Assembly: GCA_963625655.1 (NCBI GenBank)
Contig: CAVFTS010000027.1
Coordinates: forward strand, 1-25,885
Length of the DNA stretch: 25,885 nucleotides
Source of the DNA: F23-B02 sp963625655
GTDB lineage: Bacteria; Bacillota; Clostridia; Oscillospirales; Oscillospiraceae
Direction: 5' to 3'
Shown one piece after another: positions 15,194 through 22,199 of this stretch (within the stretch, counting starts at the first letter, position 1; every line of letters begins with the position of its first letter). Under the pieces are notes generated by a model. That model was given only the letters and a program-made list of their open reading frames with translations, did not search any database and was not told the origin of the DNA. The translations under genes were made by a program, and so were the position numbers.

Positions 15194-15224
15194 TTAACAA
15201 ACTCCTTGACAAGTAGTGTATAAT
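15194..15224 (+). promoter_or_regulatory. Promoter region of the M23 hydrolase gene
   Basis: A perfect TATAAT at 15219-15224 is preceded by the direct repeat TTAACAA / TTGACAA (15194-15200 and 15206-15212) with a 5-bp gap. The TTGACA is too close to serve as the -35 (7 nt). TTAACA gives a 19-nt spacer. The repeat could be a regulator site. Confidence 0.4.
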
Positions 15225-15274
15225 AATAAAGTGATATGTTTTGTACTTAACCCCGACGACTACAGGAGACTAAT

Positions 15275-16540
15275 ATGTTTGGAAAGCGATTTAAATCAGC
15301 GGTTTCGGTTTTGCTCAGTCTGATGCTTATGCTCAGCTTGGTACTTTGCTTTGCTCCGACGGAAGCGAATGCGACAACCACGCAGGCGGAGATCGACGAA
15401 CTCAAGGAACAGCGCAATCAGCTCAAGGAGCAGCAGAATGACATTCAGAACACCGTAAATTCCCTTCGGGGTCAGCAGGATAAGCTCATTGAGCTTAAAA
15501 CCGCCCTTGATGAAAAGAACGCCATTACTCTCCAACAGATTCTGAACCTTGAGGAGCAGATCACGCTTCACGAGGAGCTTATCGAGCAGAAATCGGTCGA
15601 GCTTGAGGAGGCTCAGGCCGTTGCCGATGAACAGCTCAGCAAGCTCAAGGTGCGCATCCGCAACATGGAGGAAAACGGCAGATATAATTATGTTGCCGTC
15701 CTTTTCGGTGCCGAGTCCATCAGCGAATTCCTCAGCCTCATGGACGACATCGGCGATATTATGAAGAGCGACCGTGATCTCGAAAACTCCTATAAGGAAG
15801 CCGTAACCGATCTCAAGGCCGTAAAATCCGAGTATGAAGCGGCACGCCTTGAACTTAAAGAGCAAAAGGCAGAGCTTACCAACCTCTCGGCCCAGCTTCA
15901 GGAGGATATAGCCGAAGCCAATGCCGCTATTTCGGAAATTGAAGGTGACATTAACGCCAACTCCGCTATTCTCAGCCAGCTTAACGCTCAGGATAAGGAA
16001 ATGCAGGACAAGATAAATCAAAAGATTCAGGAGCTTAACGATCAGAACAAGCCCTCGAATCCGTCCAGTCCTTCAAATCCCTCCACCCCCTCCGGCAGCG
16101 GTACGCTTACCGTTTGGCCCTCCTACTGCACCTACATCACCAGCGTTCAGGGCAACCGTAAGCATCCCATCACGGGTCAGTACGGCACACACGGCGGCAC
16201 CGATATCGGAGCGAGCTACGGTTCCGCAATATACGCCGCCGGCAGCGGCACCGTCGTCACCGCTTACAACAACAGTGCTTATAACGGCGGTTACGGTAAC
16301 TATGTAATGATAAATCACGGCAACGGCATTCAGACGCTGTATGCTCACATGAGCGTCTGCTCCGTAACGGTCGGCCAGAGCGTCTCCGCAGGTCAGACGA
16401 TCGGCTACGTCGGCTCGACAGGCCGCAGCACTGGTCCTCACCTCCACTTTGAGGTCAGAGTCAACGGCTCCCGTGTCGATCCGCAGTCCTACTACCCCGG
16501 CATCACCTTCACCTACTCCAAGACCGCTTGGGGCGGCTGA
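15275..16540 (+). CDS. Secreted coiled-coil M23 (LytM/EnvC-like) peptidoglycan hydrolase
   Basis: The 421-aa exported protein has a Sec signal peptide (residues 1-33, hydrophobic core SVLLSLMLMLSLVLCF, likely cut after ANA). A long coiled coil (about 36-255, rich in E/K/Q with repeated NQLKEQQNDI patterns) follows. A Pro/Ser/Asn linker (about 258-277) leads to an M23 metallopeptidase domain. Zinc ligands are visible as H306 and D310 in HGGTD and H391 in HLHFE, with catalytic H389 and also H-containing YAHMS. All key residues are intact, so it is probably an active endopeptidase that cuts peptide cross-links in the wall, with the coiled coil for regulation by a membrane partner, as in EnvC or PcsB. 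AGGAG precedes the ATG. It is transcribed alone. Confidence 0.9.
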   Translation: MFGKRFKSAVSVLLSLMLMLSLVLCFAPTEANATTTQAEIDELKEQRNQLKEQQNDIQNTVNSLRGQQDKLIELKTALDEKNAITLQQILNLEEQITLHEELIEQKSVELEEAQAVADEQLSKLKVRIRNMEENGRYNYVAVLFGAESISEFLSLMDDIGDIMKSDRDLENSYKEAVTDLKAVKSEYEAARLELKEQKAELTNLSAQLQEDIAEANAAISEIEGDINANSAILSQLNAQDKEMQDKINQKIQELNDQNKPSNPSSPSNPSTPSGSGTLTVWPSYCTYITSVQGNRKHPITGQYGTHGGTDIGASYGSAIYAAGSGTVVTAYNNSAYNGGYGNYVMINHGNGIQTLYAHMSVCSVTVGQSVSAGQTIGYVGSTGRSTGPHLHFEVRVNGSRVDPQSYYPGITFTYSKTAWGG

Positions 16541-16749
16541 TAACAAATTGAACATTCAAAACGCCGAAGCCTGTGCTTCTGACTTTTACGAAGTATTGAA
16601 TACGGCTTATCAGGGCGTTGTAAAGGCGAGAAAAAACCGAGATTAGTATCAATAAATACTATTCTCGGTTTTTCTATATGAGCAGGCAACCTTGCCGTTA
16701 ATAAGAGCAATCCGCACATTCGATTCGTCCTCTCGATTCTAATATAATC
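16541..16749. other. Non-coding tail after the M23 gene
   Basis: The frame continuing past the M23 stop would read a short peptide ending VVKARKNRD, but it has no ribosome site and I do not recognise it. It may be debris of the mobile element represented by the TnpV relic downstream. The stretch also holds the terminator at 16632-16673. Confidence 0.35.
16632..16673. terminator. Terminator downstream of the M23 hydrolase
   Basis: AAAAACCGAGA / TCTCGGTTTTT is extended by TAGTAT / ATACTA around a 6-nt loop. The T-run serves the plus strand and the A-run the minus strand. Confidence 0.85.
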
Positions 16750-16908
16750 GTGGTGAAATCGAAAAGAAGGGCAATCAACACGGACAAGTACATTTTTGAC
16801 GAAAAGAACGGGCTTTGGTGCGAATTGCGGGGTAATTATTATCTGCCGTGCCTTAACGTGGTATGGGGACAGCGGCACGTGCGGTATCAGGGGATTGCAG
16901 CGTCATAA
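16750..16908 (+). pseudogene. Remnant of transposon-encoded protein TnpV
   Basis: A 52-codon frame beginning with GTG GTG contains IFDEKNGLWCELRGNYYLP and then VWGQRHVRY. Both segments are hallmarks of TnpV, a small protein of about 110-130 aa carried by Clostridia transposons and conjugative elements. The Pro/Glu-rich spacer that normally separates the two blocks is missing, and the protein stops soon after RYQGIAAS, so the long C-terminal helix region is lost. This is a decayed copy with an internal deletion. The family call rests on recalled motifs. A hairpin terminator follows at 16944-16969. Confidence 0.6.
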
Positions 16909-16943
16909 CATATTTTTGGAACTTTTGCTCTTTTTGTGCAGAA

Positions 16944-16969
16944 AGCGGTCGAGGTTTCCCTCGACCGCT
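16944..16969 (+). terminator. Hairpin after the TnpV relic
   Basis: Perfect arms AGCGGTCGAGG / CCTCGACCGCT have a 4-nt loop, followed by CTTTATTG. It is probably the original terminator of the relic gene. Confidence 0.7.
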
Positions 16970-16999
16970 CTTTATTGATTGCTCAACTTTTAAATTTTA

Positions 17000-17101
17000 T
17001 CATTTTGTAAATAACAGGATCGCCATGCCGACTGCCGAAGCGACCATGCCCAGCCTACCCATAAATCTATAAGCTCTTGCTGTGGCTTGATTTTTATTCA
17101 T
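17000..17101 (-). CDS. 33-aa hydrophobic small ORF
   Basis: The frame reads MNKNQATARAYRFMGRLGMV followed by ASAVGMAILLFTK. A basic N-terminus and a 15-18-residue hydrophobic stretch would suit a single-span membrane peptide. It starts 29 bases after the stop of the SLH protein on the same strand, so it could be the last gene of that transcript. The ribosome site is weak (GGGATAAAA), and the ORF sits beside a transposon relic, so it may be debris. I recognise no family. Confidence 0.35.
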   Translation of the reverse strand: MNKNQATARAYRFMGRLGMVASAVGMAILLFTK

Positions 17102-17129
17102 GGCTAATTTTATCCCGTTTATCCGTGTG

Positions 17130-18599
17130 TTATGCTATCGTCATCTTGACATACAGCACGGAGCCGTTGTAGGCGTTCATAAGCTCGTTTGCAAGTGCTA
17201 CATACTTATAAAAGTCTGCGGTGTCGGCATTGACGATCTCGGAGAGGGTGCCGTCATAGTCGCCGAGGATGCCGTTCACGGTCATGGTAATGTTCTTCTT
17301 GAGAACGATTGTACCCTTGTCGGTCGTTACGGAGGTGCCCGCCTTGATGAAAACGGTCGCCTGATCGGTCTCGGTGCAGCCGGTTTTTACGGTGAGAGCC
17401 GCTTTCGCCGCATCGGATGTAGTTGTGTCGTTTATCACGAGGTTACCGCTGTAATCGTCCTTAAAGCACAGTCTCTCGGTGCCTATCTGAAGGTAGGAGC
17501 CGTTTGCGAGAGTGAAAGCGCTGCCTTTCGTCGTGAGGTCAAAGCTGATGTTATCGAGACTCATTATCTGCGCAACCGCAAGTGCGGCGTCGGAGCTTTT
17601 CGTCGGGGTCGCAAGCACATCCACGCTGCCGTCGTCAAGGACCTTGCTGTAGATGTTATAGATGCACTGTCTGTTGTTGACGTCGAGGCGGACGGTGCCG
17701 AAGTTAAAGCGGAATGCGTTATAGGCAAGCTCCTTGATGTCGTACTCACCGGTCATACCCGTGTCTATCTCGGTCTCCCTTTCACCGAGGAGTCCCTTTA
17801 AGATGTTGCCGAAAATGGCGGGAAGATTCACCACTCCGGGGAACGACTCAATATTCGCCCTGACGAGGAACTTGTCTGCGCTGATCTTTTTGTCGGGAAC
17901 GTTCATGCTCAGGGAGTAATCTTTATATGCGATCATGTTCACGGTAACGTCCTCGACGCCGTTGTTGTTTATGATCTGCGCCGTGGCAAAGTTGCCGTTT
18001 GCGTCAACGAGAAGTCTGCTGATTATGACCATCATCTGCGCTCTCGTGAGGTTGTCCTTGGGTCCGAAATCGCCGTTGGTGTAGCCGAGGATAAGTCCCG
18101 TAAGCTCAAGCGCCGCAACCTCGCAGTCAAGCTTGGGAGTTATGTTTGCCTTGTCCTTAAAGCTCGTGGAAAGTCCGTCGGTGTGGAGCTTGAAGGCTCT
18201 GCACAGCATGGCGGCCGCTTGCTCACGGGTGATAGGCTGCTTCGGACGCATTGTGCCGTCTGAATAGCCGCCGAGAACGCCGGCCTTTACGCACAAAGCA
18301 ACATATGGCGTGAGTACGCCGTTCGGATCAACGTCGGCAAATGCGCTGACATCTCCCTTTTCGGTGTAGCCCATAAAGTTTGCAACGACCTTTGCAAACT
18401 GCTCTCTCGTAATATATTCGTCGGGTTTGAAGCTGCCATCAGTATAGCCGCCGACGATACCTGCCCTCGCAACCAGATCTATCTGGTGCTCCGCCCAGTG
18501 ACCCTCCGTATCCGAGAAATCCGCCGCAAACGCAGGAACGGTAAGCGCCGAAACAAGCAGTATACACAAAAGGATCGAAATCAATTTTTTTGCTTTCAT
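17130..18599 (-). CDS. Secreted protein with three SLH domains and an unknown C-terminal region
   Basis: The 489-aa protein has a signal peptide (MKAKKLISILLCILLVSALT, cut after AFA near residue 25). Three S-layer homology repeats follow at about 26-75, 85-140 and 148-200. They carry the expected patterns: GHWAEHQIDLVARAGIVGGY with ITREQFAKVV, YVALCVKAGVLGGY with ITREQAAAML, and AALELTGLILGY with LTRAQMMVII. SLH repeats bind pyruvylated secondary wall polymers and hold proteins on the cell surface. Residues 205-489 are beta-rich and rich in Asp, Thr and Val, and I do not recognise them. The start at 18599 follows AAAGGAGC 9 nt upstream. A longer in-frame start lies between it and the promoter. 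Confidence 0.85.
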   Translation of the reverse strand: MKAKKLISILLCILLVSALTVPAFAADFSDTEGHWAEHQIDLVARAGIVGGYTDGSFKPDEYITREQFAKVVANFMGYTEKGDVSAFADVDPNGVLTPYVALCVKAGVLGGYSDGTMRPKQPITREQAAAMLCRAFKLHTDGLSTSFKDKANITPKLDCEVAALELTGLILGYTNGDFGPKDNLTRAQMMVIISRLLVDANGNFATAQIINNNGVEDVTVNMIAYKDYSLSMNVPDKKISADKFLVRANIESFPGVVNLPAIFGNILKGLLGERETEIDTGMTGEYDIKELAYNAFRFNFGTVRLDVNNRQCIYNIYSKVLDDGSVDVLATPTKSSDAALAVAQIMSLDNISFDLTTKGSAFTLANGSYLQIGTERLCFKDDYSGNLVINDTTTSDAAKAALTVKTGCTETDQATVFIKAGTSVTTDKGTIVLKKNITMTVNGILGDYDGTLSEIVNADTADFYKYVALANELMNAYNGSVLYVKMTIA

Positions 18600-18628
18600 T
18601 TTTGAGCTCCTTTCACATTTATGCTTAT

Positions 18629-18657
18629 ATTGTACAGTATAGCGCAAAAAATCTCAA
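18629..18657 (-). promoter_or_regulatory. Promoter of the SLH protein gene
   Basis: On the minus strand, TTGAGA (18652-18657), a 17-nt spacer and TACAAT (18629-18634) lie about 30 nt upstream of the ATG. Confidence 0.55.
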
Positions 18658-18707
18658 GTCAAAGCTTTGTAAATAACGACAGGTCGAGCAAAATGTCTTT
18701 CTTACTC

Positions 18708-18750
18708 TTTTAAGATTTTTCAATCATTCTTCAAGCTTTCATGATATAAT
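18708..18750 (+). promoter_or_regulatory. Response-regulator promoter with 11-bp tandem half-sites
   Basis: TTCAA at 18719 and 18730 forms TTCAATCATTC TTCAAGC, an exact 11-bp direct repeat, with a weaker TTTAA at 18709. TATAAT (18745-18750) lies 10 bases after the second half-site and has no usable -35. This fits an OmpR/PhoB-type activator site. Confidence 0.55.
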
Positions 18751-18771
18751 GCACAGCATAGAGGTGTTATT

Positions 18772-19455
18772 ATGCGTTTGCTGCTTGTTGAAGACGAAAA
18801 AAGAATGGCGCAGGCTCTCTGTGAGATACTGCGTCTCGAAAAGTACGAGGTCGATCACTTTGACAACGGTCCCGATGGTCTGGCTGCCGCCGAAAGCGGC
18901 ATCTACGACATCATTATTTTGGACGTCATGCTCCCCGGCATGAACGGCTACGAGATAGCAAGGCGCACACGGAAAAGCGGCATTCGCACGCCGATACTTA
19001 TGCTCACGGCAAAGTCCGAGCTTGACGATAAGGTATGCGGTCTCGACAGCGGTGCCGACGACTATCTCACAAAGCCCTTTATGGCGAAGGAGCTGCTTGC
19101 ACGGCTTCGGGCGCTCACACGGCGCAGCATCGACACGCCGGACGGCACTCTCAGCTATGGAGACATAGTCCTCGACTCGGCGGCGCCCACCCTGCGCTGC
19201 ACCTCCAATGCGCAAAGCGTGAGGCTCGGCGAGAAGGAGTACCGTATCCTTGAATATCTCATCGCAAACGGCAACCGGGTGCTTACCCGTGAGCAGCTTG
19301 CGCTCAAAATTTGGGGCTACGACAGCGAGTCGGAGTACAACAACGTCGAGGTGTACATGAGCTTCACCCGCAAAAAGCTTGCATTTGTAGGCGCAAAGAC
19401 AACGATCAAGGCCGTCAGGGGCATCGGTTATGAGCTGAGGTATGATGATGTTTAA
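18772..19455 (+). CDS. OmpR/PhoB-family response regulator
   Basis: The 227-aa regulator has a receiver domain (1-118) with acidic pocket E7/D8, phospho-acceptor D51 in IIILDVMLPGMNGYE, T79 and K101 (TKPF). The winged-helix DNA-binding domain (about 128-225) shows the typical REQLALKIWGY and VEVYMSFTRKKL segments and closes with IKAVRGIGYELR. All phosphorylation residues are intact. GAGGTG precedes the ATG. The histidine kinase gene overlaps its end by 14 bases, so the pair is co-translated. Regulators of this fold bind 11-bp direct repeats as tandem dimers, and such repeats are seen in its own promoter and before the VTC operon at 20757. Confidence 0.93.
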   Translation: MRLLLVEDEKRMAQALCEILRLEKYEVDHFDNGPDGLAAAESGIYDIIILDVMLPGMNGYEIARRTRKSGIRTPILMLTAKSELDDKVCGLDSGADDYLTKPFMAKELLARLRALTRRSIDTPDGTLSYGDIVLDSAAPTLRCTSNAQSVRLGEKEYRILEYLIANGNRVLTREQLALKIWGYDSESEYNNVEVYMSFTRKKLAFVGAKTTIKAVRGIGYELRYDDV

Positions 19456-20689
19456 AAAATCGAGAATAAGGATAGTTGCCGCAATAATGGGCGTTTTAAC
19501 GCTGCTGTGGCTGGGTACGCTGGCGCTCATATATCTCTCCAGCTATTTCGAGGTCAACGCCACGAACCTTGAGATGCTCAAGGAATATTCGGCGCTGTAC
19601 GCATTGGACAGACCCGACGACGGCGCACCCGTCCCGAACGGTCCTCTGCAGGACAAGGGGCCCCATGCCGACACCGATCGTTTTAAGCTCTCGACCTTCT
19701 ACTCCGTTGCCGTTTCCTACGACGGTGAGGTGCTGAAAACCGAGAACGCCCAAAACGAGGTTCTTTCCGACGAGGAGCTGCAAAGCCTTGCGCAGAGTGT
19801 TTTGGGCGAAAGCTCCGCCGACGGAGTGATAAACGGGCTGATATATTACAAGGCCGACAAGGGCGGATACACGCTCGTCGCCTTCATGGACAACACCATC
19901 ATTCGGGGCAGCATGGGTACGCTGTTCCGCTACACGCTCATCTTCGGCGGCGCTGCGATCGTGCTGCTGTTCTTCGTTGCGGTGTATCTTGCGAAGCGCA
20001 TCGTTTCTCCCCTTGAGGAGAGCTACGAAAAGCAGAAGCAGTTTATCTCGGATGCCGGACACGAGCTGAAAACACCCGTCTCGGTGGTGAGCGCAAACGC
20101 CGAGCTTCTGTCAAGGGAGATCGGCGAAAATCAGTGGCTCGACAACATCCGCTACGAAAACGAGCGCATGGGAAGTCTCGTCGGTCAGCTTTTGGAGCTT
20201 GCCCGCACGGAGAACGTAAAGCCGCGGACGGAGGATCTGGATCTCAGCCGTCTCGTTTCCGGAGGAACGCTCGCCTTTGAAAGCATCGCCTTTGAACACG
20301 GTCAGCGGCTGAATACCGAGATCAAAGACAATGTTTCGGTCGTCGGCGACGCCGACAGACTCGCTCAGCTCGTGTCCATCCTTGTTGACAATGCGATACG
20401 CCACGGCAAGGGCGGCGGCGAGGTGCTGGTGCGTCTCACGCAGGCAAAAAACTCCGCCGTGCTTTCGGTCATAAACGACGGCGACCCCATCCCGAAGGAG
20501 ACGGCGGAGCGTTTGTTCGAGCGCTTTTACCGTGCCGACGAAGCCCGCAGCTCCGAGGAAAAGCACTACGGTCTGGGGCTTGCCATCGCAAAGGCTATCG
20601 TAAGCTCACACAAGGGAAAGCTTGAGCTTAAATGTCACGATAACAAGGTCGAGTTTACGGCAACGATACCGCAAAAGCAGAAAATTTAA
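19442..20689 (+). CDS. Membrane sensor histidine kinase
   Basis: The 415-aa partner of the preceding regulator has transmembrane helices at about 10-34 and 161-183, flanking an extracytoplasmic sensor of about 125 residues with no family I recognise. The HisKA dimerisation/phospho-acceptor helix follows with H206 in ISDAGHELKTPVSV. HATPase_c then shows N-box LVDNAIRHGKGG, G1 INDGDPIP, F-box RLFERFYR and G2 HYGLGLAIAKA. All catalytic boxes are intact. The link between TM2 and HisKA is very short (about 15 residues), so a complete HAMP domain is unlikely. Two adjacent ATGs (19442, 19445) are both possible. The VTC-DUF4956-lipoprotein operon starts 67 bases later. Confidence 0.9.
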   Translation: MMMFKKSRIRIVAAIMGVLTLLWLGTLALIYLSSYFEVNATNLEMLKEYSALYALDRPDDGAPVPNGPLQDKGPHADTDRFKLSTFYSVAVSYDGEVLKTENAQNEVLSDEELQSLAQSVLGESSADGVINGLIYYKADKGGYTLVAFMDNTIIRGSMGTLFRYTLIFGGAAIVLLFFVAVYLAKRIVSPLEESYEKQKQFISDAGHELKTPVSVVSANAELLSREIGENQWLDNIRYENERMGSLVGQLLELARTENVKPRTEDLDLSRLVSGGTLAFESIAFEHGQRLNTEIKDNVSVVGDADRLAQLVSILVDNAIRHGKGGGEVLVRLTQAKNSAVLSVINDGDPIPKETAERLFERFYRADEARSSEEKHYGLGLAIAKAIVSSHKGKLELKCHDNKVEFTATIPQKQKI

Positions 20690-20726
20690 AAGCTTCAATC
20701 TTATTTCAATAAACCTTCCGTACAAT
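20685..20726 (+). promoter_or_regulatory. Promoter of the VTC operon with 11-bp tandem half-sites
   Basis: TTCAA at 20694 and 20705 gives TTCAATCTTAT TTCAATAA, again exactly 11 bp apart, with TTTAA at 20685. TACAAT (20721-20726) follows 11 bases after the second half-site, with no good -35. The layout and sequence mirror the response-regulator promoter. The start would fall near 20733. Confidence 0.55.
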
Positions 20727-20756
20727 GGTATCATCAACAGTACGGGAGATTTTTTT

Positions 20757-21497
20757 ATGGCTTACAAGACGGTTTTCAAGCGCTATGAGCTTAAATATAT
20801 ACTGACTTCCGAGCAAAAGGAAAGAGTCGTCACCGCAATGAGCGAACACATGGCGCCGGAGGATTACGGCAGGACGACCGTGCGCAACATCTACTACGAC
20901 ACGGACAGCTACCTGCTCGTGCGGCGGTCGATCGAAAAGCCGACCTACAAGGAGAAGCTTCGTCTGCGCAGCTACAATCAGGCATCGCCCGACGGTACGG
21001 TGTTTGTCGAACTCAAGAAAAAGTACCGCTCCGTCGTTTACAAGCGCCGTATCTCGCTGCCGGAACGGGAGGCGGCGGATTGGGTCGCAGGCAAGGCGCA
21101 CTGCAAAGCTCACACTCAAATTTCAAACGAGATCGACTACTTTCTTGAGCATTACGAGACGCTGCACCCTGCGCTGTTTCTCTCATACGAAAGGGAGTCC
21201 TACCGCAGCCGAGACGGCGGCGACCTTCGTGTGACCTTCGATGACAATATTTTGTGCCGTCAGGAGGAGCTTTCGCTCGAAGCCGAGGTCTACGGGACGG
21301 TGATACTGCCGCCCGGCACGGTGATCATGGAGATCAAATGCTCCGGCGGCATCCCGCTGTGGATGACCGAGATACTCTCAAGGGAGCATATCCGCAAGAC
21401 CTCGTTTTCCAAGTACGGTACTGCGTACAAAACGCTCATCTTTCCGCAGCTTTGCGGAGCAAACAAATTCACTTCGGAGGTGGCTGTAAATGCTTGA
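20757..21497 (+). CDS. VTC-domain (polyphosphate polymerase-like) protein
   Basis: The 246-aa protein belongs to the VTC/CYTH tunnel-fold superfamily, whose yeast member Vtc4 makes polyphosphate from ATP. Residues that would line the tunnel are present: KRYELKY (8-14), YYDT (46-49), KLRLR (67-71), ELKKK (85-89), YKRR (95-98), SYER (143-146), RVTFDDN (158-164), MEIK (191-194) and FSKY (217-220). This is nearly a full set of the basic and acidic positions, so catalytic activity is plausible. Whether the product is polyphosphate is unproven for bacterial members. The ATG at 20757 follows GGGAG, and a longer in-frame start lies upstream of the predicted promoter. It overlaps the DUF4956 gene by 8 bases. 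Confidence 0.88.
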   Translation: MAYKTVFKRYELKYILTSEQKERVVTAMSEHMAPEDYGRTTVRNIYYDTDSYLLVRRSIEKPTYKEKLRLRSYNQASPDGTVFVELKKKYRSVVYKRRISLPEREAADWVAGKAHCKAHTQISNEIDYFLEHYETLHPALFLSYERESYRSRDGGDLRVTFDDNILCRQEELSLEAEVYGTVILPPGTVIMEIKCSGGIPLWMTEILSREHIRKTSFSKYGTAYKTLIFPQLCGANKFTSEVAVNA

Positions 21498-22185
21498 CAA
21501 CATATTCAAAGGTATTTTCGACTCCGACCTTGTTTCGGTCATCGGGGTCACGGACTTTCTGCTTTGCATCGGGCTTTCGCTCGTGCTCGGTCTGCTCATG
21601 GCGCTGACCTATATGTACCGCACCCGCTGCACAAAAAGCTTCGTCGTAACGCTGGCGCTGCTTCCTGCGGTGGTCTGCGTCGTGATAATGATGGTGAACG
21701 GCAACGTCGGCACAGGCGTTGCGGTGGCGGGAGCCTTCAGTCTCGTCCGCTTCCGCTCGGTGCCGGGGACCGCAAAGGAGATCTGCGTGCTGTTTCTCGC
21801 CATGGGTGCCGGGCTTATCACCGGAATGGGCTACCTCGGATTTGCCGTGCTGTTCACGCTCATCATGTGTGCGATATACATTCTGTACAACCGCTTCGAC
21901 CTCGGCTTCAAAAAAGCCGCCGACGCATACAGGACGATCTCGATAACGATTCCGGAGGATCTTAACTATTCCGACGTTTTTGACGACGTTTTTGCGGAAT
22001 ATACGCTTTCGCACGAACTTATCCGGGTGAAAAGTACGAACATGGGCAGCATGTTCAAGCTGACCTACAATGCGGTGCTCGGCGATGCGTCCGAGGAAAA
22101 AGAAATGATCGACAAGCTTCGCTGCCGCAACGGAAATCTTGAGATTGCCGTGTCCCGGCAGGAAACTTCGTCAAACGAATTATGA
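21490..22185 (+). CDS. DUF4956 family membrane protein
   Basis: The 231-aa protein has about four transmembrane helices between residues 18 and 135. They are joined by the conserved block NGNVGTGVAVAGAFSLVRFR and SVPGTAKEICVLFLAMGAGL, which I recognise as the DUF4956 signature. The C-terminal 90 residues form a soluble alpha/beta domain (TISITIPEDLNYSDVFDDVF). DUF4956 genes commonly sit next to VTC-domain genes in Firmicutes and Actinobacteria, and a shared membrane complex is the obvious inference. The function is not established. GGAGGTG lies 9 nt before the ATG inside the end of the VTC gene. Confidence 0.88.
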   Translation: MLDNIFKGIFDSDLVSVIGVTDFLLCIGLSLVLGLLMALTYMYRTRCTKSFVVTLALLPAVVCVVIMMVNGNVGTGVAVAGAFSLVRFRSVPGTAKEICVLFLAMGAGLITGMGYLGFAVLFTLIMCAIYILYNRFDLGFKKAADAYRTISITIPEDLNYSDVFDDVFAEYTLSHELIRVKSTNMGSMFKLTYNAVLGDASEEKEMIDKLRCRNGNLEIAVSRQETSSNEL

Positions 22186-22199
22186 TCGGAGGTAAAGTG

